Assembly (NCBI RefSeq): GCF_024437735.1
Contig: NZ_JANFQO010000016.1
Span: forward strand, 1-64,000
Direction of reading: 5' to 3'
Length of the DNA stretch: 64,000 nucleotides
Origin: Tahibacter harae
GTDB taxonomy: Bacteria; Pseudomonadota; Gammaproteobacteria; Xanthomonadales; Rhodanobacteraceae
Positions within the stretch are counted from its first letter, which is position 1, and each line of letters starts with the position of its first letter. The notes beneath the pieces were generated by a model, which saw only the letters and a program-made list of their open reading frames with translations, was not told the DNA's origin and ran no database searches. Below, piece by piece: positions 53,009-62,308 of this stretch. The position numbers and the translations under genes are program-made.

Positions 53009-55095
53009 GCCGCATCCAGGCGGAAGCCGCCGAGTGCGGGCTGGCCTGCATCGCCATCGTGGCGGCGGCGCACGGCCAGCATATCGGCCTTGCCGAGCTG
53101 CGCCAGCGTTTCCCGCTTTCGCTGCGCGGCGCGCGCCTGAACCAGGTCATCCATATCGCCCACCAGATCGGCCTGGAATCGCGTCCGGTCCGCGTGGAGC
53201 TGGATGGCCTGCGCCAGCTGCGGCTGCCCTGCATCCTGCATTGGGACCTGAATCACTTCGTGGTGCTGGAGCGCGCCGGTGCGAAGTGCTGCGTGATCCA
53301 GGATCCGGCCGTGGGCGAGCGCAGGCTGGGCTGGAGCGAGCTGTCGCGCCATTTCACCGGCATCGCCGTGGAATTGTCGCCCGGCGCGGAATTCGCGCCG
53401 CGCCGCGCTGCGCCGGGCATCAGCCTGCGGCAGTTGATCGGGCCGGTGCGGCGCTGGGGGCAGGCTGTCGCGCAGATCCTGCTCGCCTCGCTCGCCCTGC
53501 AGTGTTTCGTCACGCTGGCGCCGTTCTACCTGCAACTGGTGGTCGACCAGGTGCTGGTATCGGCCGAGCGGGATCTGCTCGTCGTACTGGGCATGGGCTT
53601 CGGCCTGCTGCTGCTGCTCCAGACCGGCGTGTCCGTGCTGCGTGGATGGTCGGTGATCCATCTGTCCGCCCAGCTTGGCGTGCAATGGATCTCGAACGTG
53701 TTTGCCCATTTGCTGCGCCTGCCGCTGGATTTCTTCGAGAAGCGGCACCTGGGCGATATCAATTCCCGCCTCGGTTCGGTGCAGGTCATACAGAAGACGC
53801 TGACGACCAGCTTTGTCGAGGCAGTCATCGATGGGTTGATGGCGCTGCTGACCCTGGCGCTGATGCTGGTCTACAGCCGGACGCTGGCGCTGGTCACCAT
53901 CATTGCCGCGGCCTGCTATCTGGCGATACGCCTGGTGGGCTCGCAGCAAATGCGGCAGCGGGTCGAACGCCAGCTCGCGGCGGGCGCCCGGCAGCAGACG
54001 CATCTGCTGGAATCGCTGCGCGGCGTGCAGAGCCTCAAGATCGCGGGACTGGAGCCGCTGCGCGCTGCGGCATTCCGCAATCTCAGCGTCGAAGTGGCCA
54101 ACCAGGATGCGCGCCTGGCCAGGCTGTCCCTGCTGTTCGGCAATGCGGGCCAGCTCGTGTTCGGCGCCGAGCGCATCGCCGTCATCTGGCTCGGCGCGGC
54201 GCTCGCGCTCGACAACGTCTTTTCCGTGGGAATGCTGATTGCGTACCTGTCGTACAAGGAGCAGTTCACCGCACGGGTCGGTTCGCTGATCGACAAGGCG
54301 GTGGAGTTCCGCATGCTGCGCGTACATGCGGAACGCCTGGCAGACATCGTCCTGGCCGAACCCGAACACACCGGGGCCGCCGCCGATGTCGGGCCGGGAG
54401 ACACGCGCATCGTGCTGAACAATGTCTCGTTCCGCTACTCCGATGGCGAGCCGTGGATACTGCGCCACTGCAATCTGGTGATCGAGCCCGGCGAGTCGGT
54501 CGCGCTCACCGGCGCATCCGGCTGCGGCAAGACCACGCTGGTCAAGCTCATGCTGGGCCTGCTGCGCCCCCAGGAAGGTTCGATAACCCTGGGCGGACTG
54601 GATGTGCATGGCCCCGCTGCGCGCAGCGTGAGAACGCGGATCGGTGCCGTGATGCAGGAGGATCAGCTGTTCGCGGGCAATATCGCCGACAACATCAGCC
54701 TGTTCGATCCCGACGTGGACATGGCCCGGGTCGAGGCCGCCGCTCGCAAGGCGGCCATTCACGCGGAGATCGCCGCGATGCCCATGAGCTACCAGAGCCT
54801 CATCGGCGACATGGGCAGCGCGCTCTCGGGCGGGCAGAAGCAGCGCGTCATCCTGGCCCGGGCGCTGTATCGCGAACCTTCGCTGCTGTTCCTCGACGAG
54901 GCTACCAGCCATCTCGATCTCGCCGGCGAACGCTGCGTCAACGAGGCGGTGCGCGGCCTCAGCCTGACCAAGGTCATCGTCGCCCATCGCCCGGAAACCA
55001 TTGCGAGCGCCGGGCGGGTCGTCGTGCTGGAACAGGGTTCCATCGTGCCGGAAAAGCCGGCCGCCGCACGTCTGGCTGCCGGGCGCGGCGCCTGA
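53005..55095 (+). CDS. C39-peptidase ABC exporter (PCAT)
   Basis: The 696-residue protein joins a C39 leader peptidase (1-130; QAEAAECGLAC with Cys11, His84 in DLNHF, Asp100 in IQDP, triad complete), six membrane helices (about 150-430) and an ABC domain (from about 465; GASGCGKTT 503-511, LSGGQKQR 607-614, LLFLDEATSHLD 627-638). It should cut the precursor after Gly-Gly and export the core in one step. The start overlaps the upstream stop (ATGA). Confidence 0.93.
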   Translation: MSRIQAEAAECGLACIAIVAAAHGQHIGLAELRQRFPLSLRGARLNQVIHIAHQIGLESRPVRVELDGLRQLRLPCILHWDLNHFVVLERAGAKCCVIQDPAVGERRLGWSELSRHFTGIAVELSPGAEFAPRRAAPGISLRQLIGPVRRWGQAVAQILLASLALQCFVTLAPFYLQLVVDQVLVSAERDLLVVLGMGFGLLLLLQTGVSVLRGWSVIHLSAQLGVQWISNVFAHLLRLPLDFFEKRHLGDINSRLGSVQVIQKTLTTSFVEAVIDGLMALLTLALMLVYSRTLALVTIIAAACYLAIRLVGSQQMRQRVERQLAAGARQQTHLLESLRGVQSLKIAGLEPLRAAAFRNLSVEVANQDARLARLSLLFGNAGQLVFGAERIAVIWLGAALALDNVFSVGMLIAYLSYKEQFTARVGSLIDKAVEFRMLRVHAERLADIVLAEPEHTGAAADVGPGDTRIVLNNVSFRYSDGEPWILRHCNLVIEPGESVALTGASGCGKTTLVKLMLGLLRPQEGSITLGGLDVHGPAARSVRTRIGAVMQEDQLFAGNIADNISLFDPDVDMARVEAAARKAAIHAEIAAMPMSYQSLIGDMGSALSGGQKQRVILARALYREPSLLFLDEATSHLDLAGERCVNEAVRGLSLTKVIVAHRPETIASAGRVVVLEQGSIVPEKPAAARLAAGRGA

Positions 55096-55140
55096 ACCGT
55101 CAGGACGCAGTAGACACAGGACAACGGCAGGAGCGCGACG

Positions 55141-55902
55141 GTGCACATACTGAAAGACTTCGTTCCGCCGGCAACGATGCGATCGCTCATCGCCGATGTC
55201 CTGGCCGCCTACGATCCGCCGCGCAACGCGCTCGACCTGGGGCAGAGTCCCGTCGTGGCGCAACTCGGCGCACAGCTGGAAACGATCGTCGGCCGGCCGC
55301 TGGGCTTCTTCGCGGCGTTCCTGTTCCTGGTGGCGGACACCACGCTGGAGACGGTCAGCAGCAATCCGGGCCGGGGCTGGCATGTGGACAGCGCCTGCAG
55401 CCAGGTCGACGGTGACTGCTACAACCTGTGGCTGCCCTTGTACAGCAGCGCGGCCGGGACCGGCGTGGAAGTCGTGGCTGCAGCGGACAATGCCGAGCTG
55501 TACCAGTGCCTGGGCGATCCGCGGCTGCCGCTGGATATCCTTGTGCGTGCCGGCGCGCCGGATCTTTTCGCCCAACTCGGCGCGGACGCCCGGACCGATC
55601 TGATCCTGATTCGCCGCGGCTCGCCGCAGGCGCTGTTCCTGTCCTGGGACGACCTGGTGCTGCGGCGCATGGAAAACCCGACGGTCGGCGACGCGGCGGT
55701 GTTCAGGCAGGCGGATATCCACCGCGGTTTTCACGATGCCGGCATCCGCATCCAGCTCAGCCTGAAGTACGTCGACCGCGCGGCCCGGCAGCTAGAACCC
55801 GGCGTGCCCACTGCGGCGGCGCGCGGATTGAGCAAGCACGGGCGCCTGGAAGCGCAGCTTGTGCGCGAACTGTTGGGCGTGCAGGCAGCGCGGCTGATCT
55901 AG
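55141..55902 (+). CDS. Putative Fe(II)/2-oxoglutarate-type oxygenase
   Basis: The 253-residue soluble protein has WHVDS (His81, Asp83) and, 110 residues later, IHRGFHDAGIRIQLSLKYV (His194 or His198, Arg203). HxD...H...R is the metal and 2-oxoglutarate site of the double-stranded beta-helix oxygenases, close in style to phytanoyl-CoA dioxygenases. A role as tailoring enzyme, such as hydroxylating a residue of the peptide, is inferred. The start is GTG with AGGAG about six bases before. It lies 45 bases after the exporter gene. Confidence 0.7.
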   Translation: MHILKDFVPPATMRSLIADVLAAYDPPRNALDLGQSPVVAQLGAQLETIVGRPLGFFAAFLFLVADTTLETVSSNPGRGWHVDSACSQVDGDCYNLWLPLYSSAAGTGVEVVAAADNAELYQCLGDPRLPLDILVRAGAPDLFAQLGADARTDLILIRRGSPQALFLSWDDLVLRRMENPTVGDAAVFRQADIHRGFHDAGIRIQLSLKYVDRAARQLEPGVPTAAARGLSKHGRLEAQLVRELLGVQAARLI

Positions 55903-55991
55903 CGCGGCTGTCGCGGGATGCGGGGCAGGCGGGACGCCGCAGGCATCGCATGCCGGCGCGGCCAAGGTGTCGGACGAGGGGAGGACAGACA

Positions 55992-57272
55992 GTGTCAGAC
56001 AGGACGACGGCGCAGGAATTGTTCCGCAGGGAAGCGCTGGATGCGCAGCGTGGGAGCAGTCTCGGCGAAATTGCGCTCACCCAGCCGCTGCGGCCGGCGC
56101 TGCTGTCCATCGCAGCCATCCTGGCCGCGGCGGCGATCGTGCTGCTGCTGGTCTTCGGTACGTACACGCGGCGCTGGCGCGTGGAAGGACAACTGGTGCC
56201 GGTGAACGGACTGGTCGCGGTGTCCGCGCCCATCGCGGGCGTGCTGACCCGCGTCGATGTGCAGGAAGGCGCCGGCGTAGGCTCGGGCACGGTGCTGGCT
56301 GTCGTCGCCGCTCCGGGCGCGACGCTGCTGAGCGAGGACACCGGCAGCGCACTGGAAGGCCGGCTCGCCGAGCGCGCGGCCGGGCTGCGTTCCGCGCGGC
56401 AGGCGGAGCGCGCAACGCTGCAGGCCAAGGCCGAGGGGACGGCGCGGCAGCTGGCGATTGCGAAGAAAGAGCTGTCGGAAATCGAGCGCTTGAGCGCGAC
56501 CCGCGCCGAACAGGTGCGACTGGCGCGTGAAACGCTGGCGCGCTGGCGCCAGCTCCAGCGCGAGAAGCACGTCAGCGATCTGCAGGTCAGGCAGCAGGAG
56601 GACCTTGCCCTGGAGAAAGTGGCCGAAGTACAGGTGCTGGAGCGGGATGCGACGGCGACGCGCCGCACGATCGCGCAGCTGGAGCAATCCCTGGAAGAGG
56701 CGCGCGGGCAGGGCCTGATGGCCGACGCGACGCTGGAGGGCAATCTCGCGGCACTGGAACAGGAACGCCTGCAGGCCCGGATTCAGCGCGAGCTGGTCAT
56801 CACCACGCCGGTCGCCGGCGTTGTCGCCACGCAACTGGCCAAGCTGGGCCAGGCGGTCCAGCCTGGGCAGGTGCTGTTTACCGTCGTGCCGGGCGATGGC
56901 GCGCTGGAAGCGCAGCTGCTGGTTCCCAGCCGCGCAATCGGACCGATCAAGCCCGGAGCGGAGGTGCTGCTGCGCTACGACGCATATCCGTACCAGCAAT
57001 TCGGTTATGCAACGGGCAAGGTCCGTGCGGTGAGCCGCAGTGCCCTGGGCGCGAACGAGCAGGCGGCGCTGAGCGGAATCCCGGCAGCGGGAGAGCAGCG
57101 CTACCGCGTCAGCGTGGCGCTGGCGCGGCAATCCATCGACGTGCACGGCCAGGCGGAGCCGCTCACGCCGGGAATGCTGCTGCAGGCCGATATCATCGGC
57201 GAGCGCCGGCGGCTTATCAGCTGGCTCGCCGATCCGCTGGCATCGCTGCGCGCGAAAGTCGGCCCTGAATAG
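55992..57272 (+). CDS. HlyD-family periplasmic adaptor (CvaA-like)
   Basis: The 426-residue membrane fusion protein opens LFRREALDAQRGSSLGEIALTQPLRP, similar to CvaA, which carries colicin V with CvaB. One membrane helix (about 37-57), a lipoyl-like domain split around residue 95 and 270, a long coiled coil (about 115-255) and a C-terminal beta barrel follow. It would bridge the C39 exporter and an outer-membrane channel such as TolC. The GTG start at 55992 follows a GAGGGGAGGA ribosome site. Confidence 0.9.
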   Translation: MSDRTTAQELFRREALDAQRGSSLGEIALTQPLRPALLSIAAILAAAAIVLLLVFGTYTRRWRVEGQLVPVNGLVAVSAPIAGVLTRVDVQEGAGVGSGTVLAVVAAPGATLLSEDTGSALEGRLAERAAGLRSARQAERATLQAKAEGTARQLAIAKKELSEIERLSATRAEQVRLARETLARWRQLQREKHVSDLQVRQQEDLALEKVAEVQVLERDATATRRTIAQLEQSLEEARGQGLMADATLEGNLAALEQERLQARIQRELVITTPVAGVVATQLAKLGQAVQPGQVLFTVVPGDGALEAQLLVPSRAIGPIKPGAEVLLRYDAYPYQQFGYATGKVRAVSRSALGANEQAALSGIPAAGEQRYRVSVALARQSIDVHGQAEPLTPGMLLQADIIGERRRLISWLADPLASLRAKVGPE

Positions 57273-57454
57273 CGGTTCCTGCCAGCGCGCCGCGGGACGG
57301 CAGCGGAGCAGCGCACTGTGATGCGCGACTTGCGCCAGCCCGAATTCGGCCGCCGGCTGGCGTTGCGGCCGGGCTTGCTGAACCGGCCGTGTCTCTGGCC
57401 GGCACTGCCGTATAAGATGGCGCGACAGACGTGTGGAAGCGGAGAAAGACGCCG

Positions 57455-57676
57455 ATGGTCCGTGATCCGGATGTTGCCAGCAGGCTCAGCAGCGTAGCCC
57501 TTGCCGCGGGCAAGGAGCTGGACGAAGTTCTGATGTTTTCTGCCGAACGAGTCAGCCCGGAAGAATTCCAGCAGCTGCGCCATGCCGTGGGAAATGTTCT
57601 CGGCGAGTTGCTTTTGTCCATACTCAATCCGCTCTATCGGCAGCATCCGGAATTGAAGCCGGCCGAATTGAACTGA
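57455..57676 (+). CDS. Small helical hypothetical protein
   Basis: The 73-residue protein is predicted mainly helical (DVASRLSSVALAAGKELDEVLMFSAERVSPEEFQQLRHAVG and following), soluble and acidic. GGAG lies 10 bases before the ATG. It is 182 bases after the HlyD gene in the same direction, so it may belong to the cluster, perhaps as an immunity or regulatory protein, or be unrelated. No family recognised. Confidence 0.6.
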   Translation: MVRDPDVASRLSSVALAAGKELDEVLMFSAERVSPEEFQQLRHAVGNVLGELLLSILNPLYRQHPELKPAELN

Positions 57677-58443
57677 GCCTGCTGGAACGCAAGCCGCTAG
57701 GGGCTGCCGGAGTTTCCGGCGCGCATGACAGCGCATCGTCCGGCAACGCTGCCGGGAAAAGCATGCGTTTCGCAGCGTCTGCGTGGCCGCCGGGAGGCGA
57801 CTGCGTCATGGCGGGCTTCCTGCCGGGCCAGGGCGGCGTGATTGGCGCCGGGATCGGTGGCCCGGCAGATTGCTGGCGACAGGATTTGTGCCGCTGTTCT
57901 GCAATCAGCATAGATTTAAATTTTTCTCAAACGGCATATTGTTCGGTCCGGCCCGTGCGCGGATGCACGCACCGGCGCGCTATCCGGCCTGGTATCCGCA
58001 ACGGCTTCCCGGCCCGGCGGCGATACGCCCGGCAAAGCGATGCACGGCCTTGCCAGCCCCGTTGTTCTGCGGCTCCGCGGCCGCCGTGCCAACGACCGTC
58101 TTTCACCGCGGGCAGGTATTCCCGGGTGAGCCTGAACCCTGCATTCCCTGTACTTGCTGGCGACGGCGCAATGCGCGGCAATCCCGCGATCTGCTGAAGC
58201 GCGGCCGGATTTCCGCCTCGCAGGTTTGCGCTGCACGTAAGTGCCGGCTTCCGCAAAACCGGGTATTGCCAAATCCGAACATCGCTTCGGCGCAGCCGGC
58301 GGTGCTTTCGTCTCGGCGAAAAACCCATGCCGGCGGGCGATTTTCAGCTCGCCGCACGCGCCCGGGGTTTCGTCTCCACCCTACTTTTTTTCCGCGCGAC
58401 GGTTGCGCAGAGTGCCGCCCCACTGAAGCCACCGGACATCGCC
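57677..58443. other. Long intergenic region after the peptide cluster
   Basis: About 770 bases without a convincing gene. A small stem CCGGCA-ACGC-TGCCGG (57740-57755) and an AT-rich patch (around 57908-57940) are the only notable points. The AT patch may hold a promoter for the dehydrogenase gene. Confidence 0.4.
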
Positions 58444-59862
58444 ATGAACACGAAACCGCAGCGACTGCTGCTCTTTTTCTGCCTGCTCGCAGGCTCGTAC
58501 ACCGCCCAGGCCAAGGCGGATGCCGCCTGCACGGCCGCACTGCCCGAAACGATGCGCGCTGCGCGCATCCAGGCCGCCGGCGGACCGGAAGCTCTGCGTG
58601 TGGAGCGCGTCCCGCTGCCGGCGGTCGGTGCCGGCGATGTGCTGGTGCGCGTGCGCTACGCCAGCGTCAATCCGGTGGACTGGAAGCTGCAGGAATCCGG
58701 GCGTCTGAATTTTCCGGCCACGCCGGGCGGCGATTTTGCCGGCGAGGTTGTCGGCCTGGGCGCCGGAGTCAGCGGCGTGGCCTGCGGCGATCTGGTCGCC
58801 GGTGTCGTCGACCAGCGCGCGCGTTCGGGCAGCTATGCGGAGTATGTCGCCGTGCCGGCGACCGAGATCGTGCCCAAGCCCGCGGCTTTCACGCTGCAGG
58901 AAGCGGCTGCCTATCCAACCGTCTCCATCGCGGCCTGGCGCTACATGGTGCTAGCGGCCGGCCTCAAGGCCGGCGAGCGCGTGCTGATCCACGGCGGTGC
59001 CGGCGGCGTGGGCACGGTGGCGGTGCAGATCGCCAAGGCCCGCGGCGCTTACGTAATCACGACAGCGTCGGCGCGCAATCACGATTACGTGCGCAGCCTC
59101 GGTGCCGATGAAGCCATCGACTACCGCAGCACGCGCTTCGAGGACGTGGTCAAGAACGTCGATGTGGTGATCGACACCATCGGCGGCGATACCCTGGCCC
59201 GTTCCGGCCAGGTGCTGCGCGACGGCGGCCGCCTGGTCAGCATGACGGCGCGGATTCCTGAAGCGATGTGCGCCGATGGCCGCATCGTCTGTCCGGCCAC
59301 GCCGCCGTGGGATGTGCGCCAGGGCCTGGAAGGCGTTGCACCGCTGATTGCCGCGGGCAAGCTGCAGATCAATATTGACGGCATCTATACGCTGGACAAC
59401 ATCGCCGCCGCACAGCAGCACAACCGCAGCGGTTCCACCCGCGGCAAGGTGGTCGTCGACATGAGCAGCGGCGCGGACGCGGCCGCCGGCGAGGGGGTCG
59501 CCGCCGCGCGCGTGCCGCTGCAGGCTTATCTGGACGGCCACGCCACCGGGCAGGCGCGCCACTTCCGCCGCGCCTTCGCCGCGGATGCGCTGCTCGTCGG
59601 TCACAAGGACGGCAAGTACCGCCAGTGGCCGGCCAGCGAATACATCGCGCAATCGGCCAGCGGACAGCCGCCGCGCGACGAGGCACGACGCCAGCGCCGC
59701 ATCCGCTCGATCACCGTCACCGGCGATGTCGCCACCGCCGTGCTCGAACTCGACTATCCCGACATGAAGGCGATCGATCACATGAGCGTGCTGAAGTACG
59801 GCGACGAGTGGCGCATCGCGGTCAAGGCCTACGACGCACACACACCCGAAGCGCCCCAGTAA
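58444..59862 (+). CDS. Exported MDR-family oxidoreductase fused to an NTF2-like domain
   Basis: The 472-residue product has a signal peptide (1-26, ending AKADA), a medium-chain dehydrogenase/quinone reductase of the zinc-free type (about 36-342; NPVDWK, GGAGGVGTVAVQIAK at 184-198), and a C-terminal NTF2-like domain (about 355-472; AYLDGHATGQARHF...VLKYGDEWRIAVKAY) similar to lumazine-binding-like folds. The same NTF2-like domain often acts alone. An NAD(P)H enzyme with a secretion signal is unusual, since the cofactor is scarce in the periplasm. Confidence 0.83.
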   Translation: MNTKPQRLLLFFCLLAGSYTAQAKADAACTAALPETMRAARIQAAGGPEALRVERVPLPAVGAGDVLVRVRYASVNPVDWKLQESGRLNFPATPGGDFAGEVVGLGAGVSGVACGDLVAGVVDQRARSGSYAEYVAVPATEIVPKPAAFTLQEAAAYPTVSIAAWRYMVLAAGLKAGERVLIHGGAGGVGTVAVQIAKARGAYVITTASARNHDYVRSLGADEAIDYRSTRFEDVVKNVDVVIDTIGGDTLARSGQVLRDGGRLVSMTARIPEAMCADGRIVCPATPPWDVRQGLEGVAPLIAAGKLQINIDGIYTLDNIAAAQQHNRSGSTRGKVVVDMSSGADAAAGEGVAAARVPLQAYLDGHATGQARHFRRAFAADALLVGHKDGKYRQWPASEYIAQSASGQPPRDEARRQRRIRSITVTGDVATAVLELDYPDMKAIDHMSVLKYGDEWRIAVKAYDAHTPEAPQ

Positions 59863-60054
59863 CGCGGCGGTCGCGCCGCGCCGCTGATCGCGCGCGGCGC
59901 CGCAATTCCCACCGACGGGCACGACGCAGACACACGGCCCCGCGCCGGCGTGGCGGACGGGCTCGTGCCGGATTCGCCGGCTCCGCCGCTTCGCGGCAGG
60001 CCGGCACCTCGACGCATTCTCTGTTCAGCAGCCTTTGTGCTGCAGGAGTCCCCC

Positions 60055-61431
60055 ATGTCTTCATCCGCATCTGCCGGTCACTCTTCTGCGCTGCAGGGCA
60101 GGCTCGCCCGCCTGTTCAACGTGGCGCCGGAAGAAACGCCGGCCGTATTCGCCGGCGTCGCCGTTTTCTTCCTGCTGTTCGCCGGATACTTCATGCTGCG
60201 CCCCGTGCGCGAGGCCATGGGCATCGCCGGCGGCGTGCAGAACCTGTCCTGGCTGTTCACCGGCACCTTTGTCGCGACCGTCGCCGTGGTACCGCTGTTC
60301 GGCTGGGTTGCCGCCAAGGTGCCGCGGCGGCGCATTCTTCCGTGCACCTACGCTTTCCTCGCGGCGACGCTGGTCGCCTTCGGCCTGGGCTTCCTGTTCG
60401 TGCGCGACGACGCTCACATCGCCCGCGCGTTCTACATCTGGCTATCGGTGTTCAACCTGCTCGCCGTGTCGGTGGCCTGGGCCGTGCTGGCCGATCTGTT
60501 CGCCATGGGCCAGGCCAAGCGGCTGTTCCCGCTGATGGCCGCGGGTTCCAGCTTCGGCGGCCTGGTGGGACCCCTGCTGGGCGTGCTGCTGGTCGGCCGC
60601 ATAGGCCAGGCCGGCCTGCTGCTGTTGTCGGCGACGCTGATCGTCGGCTCGGCCGCGGCGGCGTGGCGTCTGCAATGCTGGCGTGACCGGCATCCGCTGC
60701 ACGCGGGCGAAGCCGTCGCGCGCGCGCGGCCGCTGGGCGGCAATCCGCTGGAAGGTTTCAGCACGGTGTTCCGCTCGCGCTTCCTGATCGGCACCGCGGT
60801 CTTCGTATTGCTGATGGCCAGCATCAATACCTTCCTGTATTTCGAACAGGCGCGCCTGGTCGCCGCCGCCTATCCGCTGCGCGAAGACCAGATCCGCGTC
60901 TTCGGCCTGATCGACAGCACCGTGCAGACTCTCGCCATCCTGAGCCAGCTGTTCATCACCGGCCGGCTGGCCGAGCGGCTTGGCGTCGGCGTGCTGCTGG
61001 TCGGCGTCGCGCTGATTATGGCCGGCGCCTTCGTCTGGCTGGCCGTTGCGCCGGTGTTCGGCGTGCTCGCCGTCATCATGGTCATACGCCGCGCCGGCGA
61101 ATACGCCTTCGTGCGCCCCGGCCGCGAAATGCTGTTCACGACGGTGCCGGTGGATCAGAAGTACAAAGCCAAGAGCTTCATCGACACGGTTGCCTATCGC
61201 GGCGCGGACGCGGTCAGCGCCTGGGTCAAGACCGGTGTCGATCTGCTGGCGCAGCAGCCGGCGGTGGTGGCGCTGCTCGGGGCGGGGCTGGCGCTGGCGT
61301 GGGCGGCGACGGGCGGATGGCTGGCGCGGATGCAGCCGCAGGCCGCGGCGGAGGCAAGCGGCGACGGCGCGCAATCCGGAACTGCAGCCGCACGCTTCCG
61401 GACGGTGCAGCGGCCGGCTCCTGTGGGCTGA
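60055..61431 (+). CDS. ADP/ATP-carrier-like MFS transporter
   Basis: The 458-residue membrane protein has about 12 helices and the segment FLLFAGYFMLRPVREAMG, typical of the TlcC/AAA-type nucleotide carrier-like branch found in many free-living bacteria. The substrate is unknown and need not be ATP. A GCAGGAG lies about eight bases before the ATG. Confidence 0.82.
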   Translation: MSSSASAGHSSALQGRLARLFNVAPEETPAVFAGVAVFFLLFAGYFMLRPVREAMGIAGGVQNLSWLFTGTFVATVAVVPLFGWVAAKVPRRRILPCTYAFLAATLVAFGLGFLFVRDDAHIARAFYIWLSVFNLLAVSVAWAVLADLFAMGQAKRLFPLMAAGSSFGGLVGPLLGVLLVGRIGQAGLLLLSATLIVGSAAAAWRLQCWRDRHPLHAGEAVARARPLGGNPLEGFSTVFRSRFLIGTAVFVLLMASINTFLYFEQARLVAAAYPLREDQIRVFGLIDSTVQTLAILSQLFITGRLAERLGVGVLLVGVALIMAGAFVWLAVAPVFGVLAVIMVIRRAGEYAFVRPGREMLFTTVPVDQKYKAKSFIDTVAYRGADAVSAWVKTGVDLLAQQPAVVALLGAGLALAWAATGGWLARMQPQAAAEASGDGAQSGTAAARFRTVQRPAPVG

Positions 61432-61689
61432 AAGGCCGGGCAGGGCGGGCGAGTCGCATACGGCGGATCCGCTGGACACCGTTGCGTTCGTTTTATCGGG
61501 GCCCGGCTTCTGCCGGGTTTCCTGTTTTCGGCGGACGAAGAAGGAAGGGGCTGGCGGCATTCTACGGCGTGCCGCGGACGAGAACCGGAATATCCGCAAT
61601 CCGCCGGCGCAGCAACGGGCTACGCCGCTGATGGCGACGCATACCAAGCAGCTCGTACAGATCCGGCGCGAGCCGGGTTCGGCGAGATC

Positions 61690-62145
61690 TCAGACAGTGC
61701 CCGGATGACTCAGCACGGTCACAGAGACGGTAAAGCGCTCGTTGCCCGGCATGCGCCCATTTGCGTGGCCGGCGACCGCAAAGCCGCTTCTCCTGTAGAG
61801 CGCGACAGCAGCATCATTGCCCGCGAGAACCTCGGCATCCAGCGGTGCCCGGGTTTCACCCAGTGCGGCGCGGATCAGTGCCGTGCCGATTCCGCGGCGA
61901 TACCAGGCTGGATCGACATACAGCCAGGCGAGTTCTTCGCTGGTGAACGCCACGAAGCCTGCAATCGTGCCCCCGATTTCCGCAACGCGGATGGTGTAGT
62001 CGTGAAAACCCTCGTTCGCGGCGGTTTCCGCGAGCGTCAGATAGGCGGCTTCAAGCCCGGCTGCCGCCAGTTCGTCGCGACGGGCCGCATCGTGTATTTC
62101 GCATACGCGATTCCAGTCGCTGGCGCTGTAGGGGCGAATATTCAT
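61690..62145 (-). CDS. GNAT-family N-acetyltransferase
   Basis: The 151-residue acetyltransferase has the acetyl-CoA loop WYRRGIGTALIRAAL and a C-terminal ALYRRSGFAVAG. It probably acetylates a small amine or a protein N-terminus. It is convergent with the transporter gene. Confidence 0.9.
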   Translation of the reverse strand: MNIRPYSASDWNRVCEIHDAARRDELAAAGLEAAYLTLAETAANEGFHDYTIRVAEIGGTIAGFVAFTSEELAWLYVDPAWYRRGIGTALIRAALGETRAPLDAEVLAGNDAAVALYRRSGFAVAGHANGRMPGNERFTVSVTVLSHPGTV

Positions 62146-62308
62146 TGTGTCATCGGAATCGACGGTGCCTTCGAGGCGGGTGCGGCCTGGATTCGGTCAG
62201 GCTCCGTGCTGCGCAGGCCGAACATAAAAACGCTCTCGATCTGCGCAGCGGTTTGACGCGCGCATGGCGGGGTGTATGGCGAACGACAGGCGGCTCGCCG
62301 CTGGCTTG

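Noticed and set aside
50393-57272. Lasso peptide or lanthipeptide cluster
   Set aside because: No lasso cyclase or leader protease pair and no LanB, LanC, LanM or LanKC enzyme is present; the ATP-grasp gene explains the modification better.
57740-57755. Small stem as terminator of the 73-residue protein gene
   Set aside because: Only 6 bp long and without a T run; too weak to call.
57763-58197. 144-codon frame after the peptide cluster
   Set aside because: Composition is Arg/Pro/Cys-rich, no ribosome site, no recognisable domain; likely chance.
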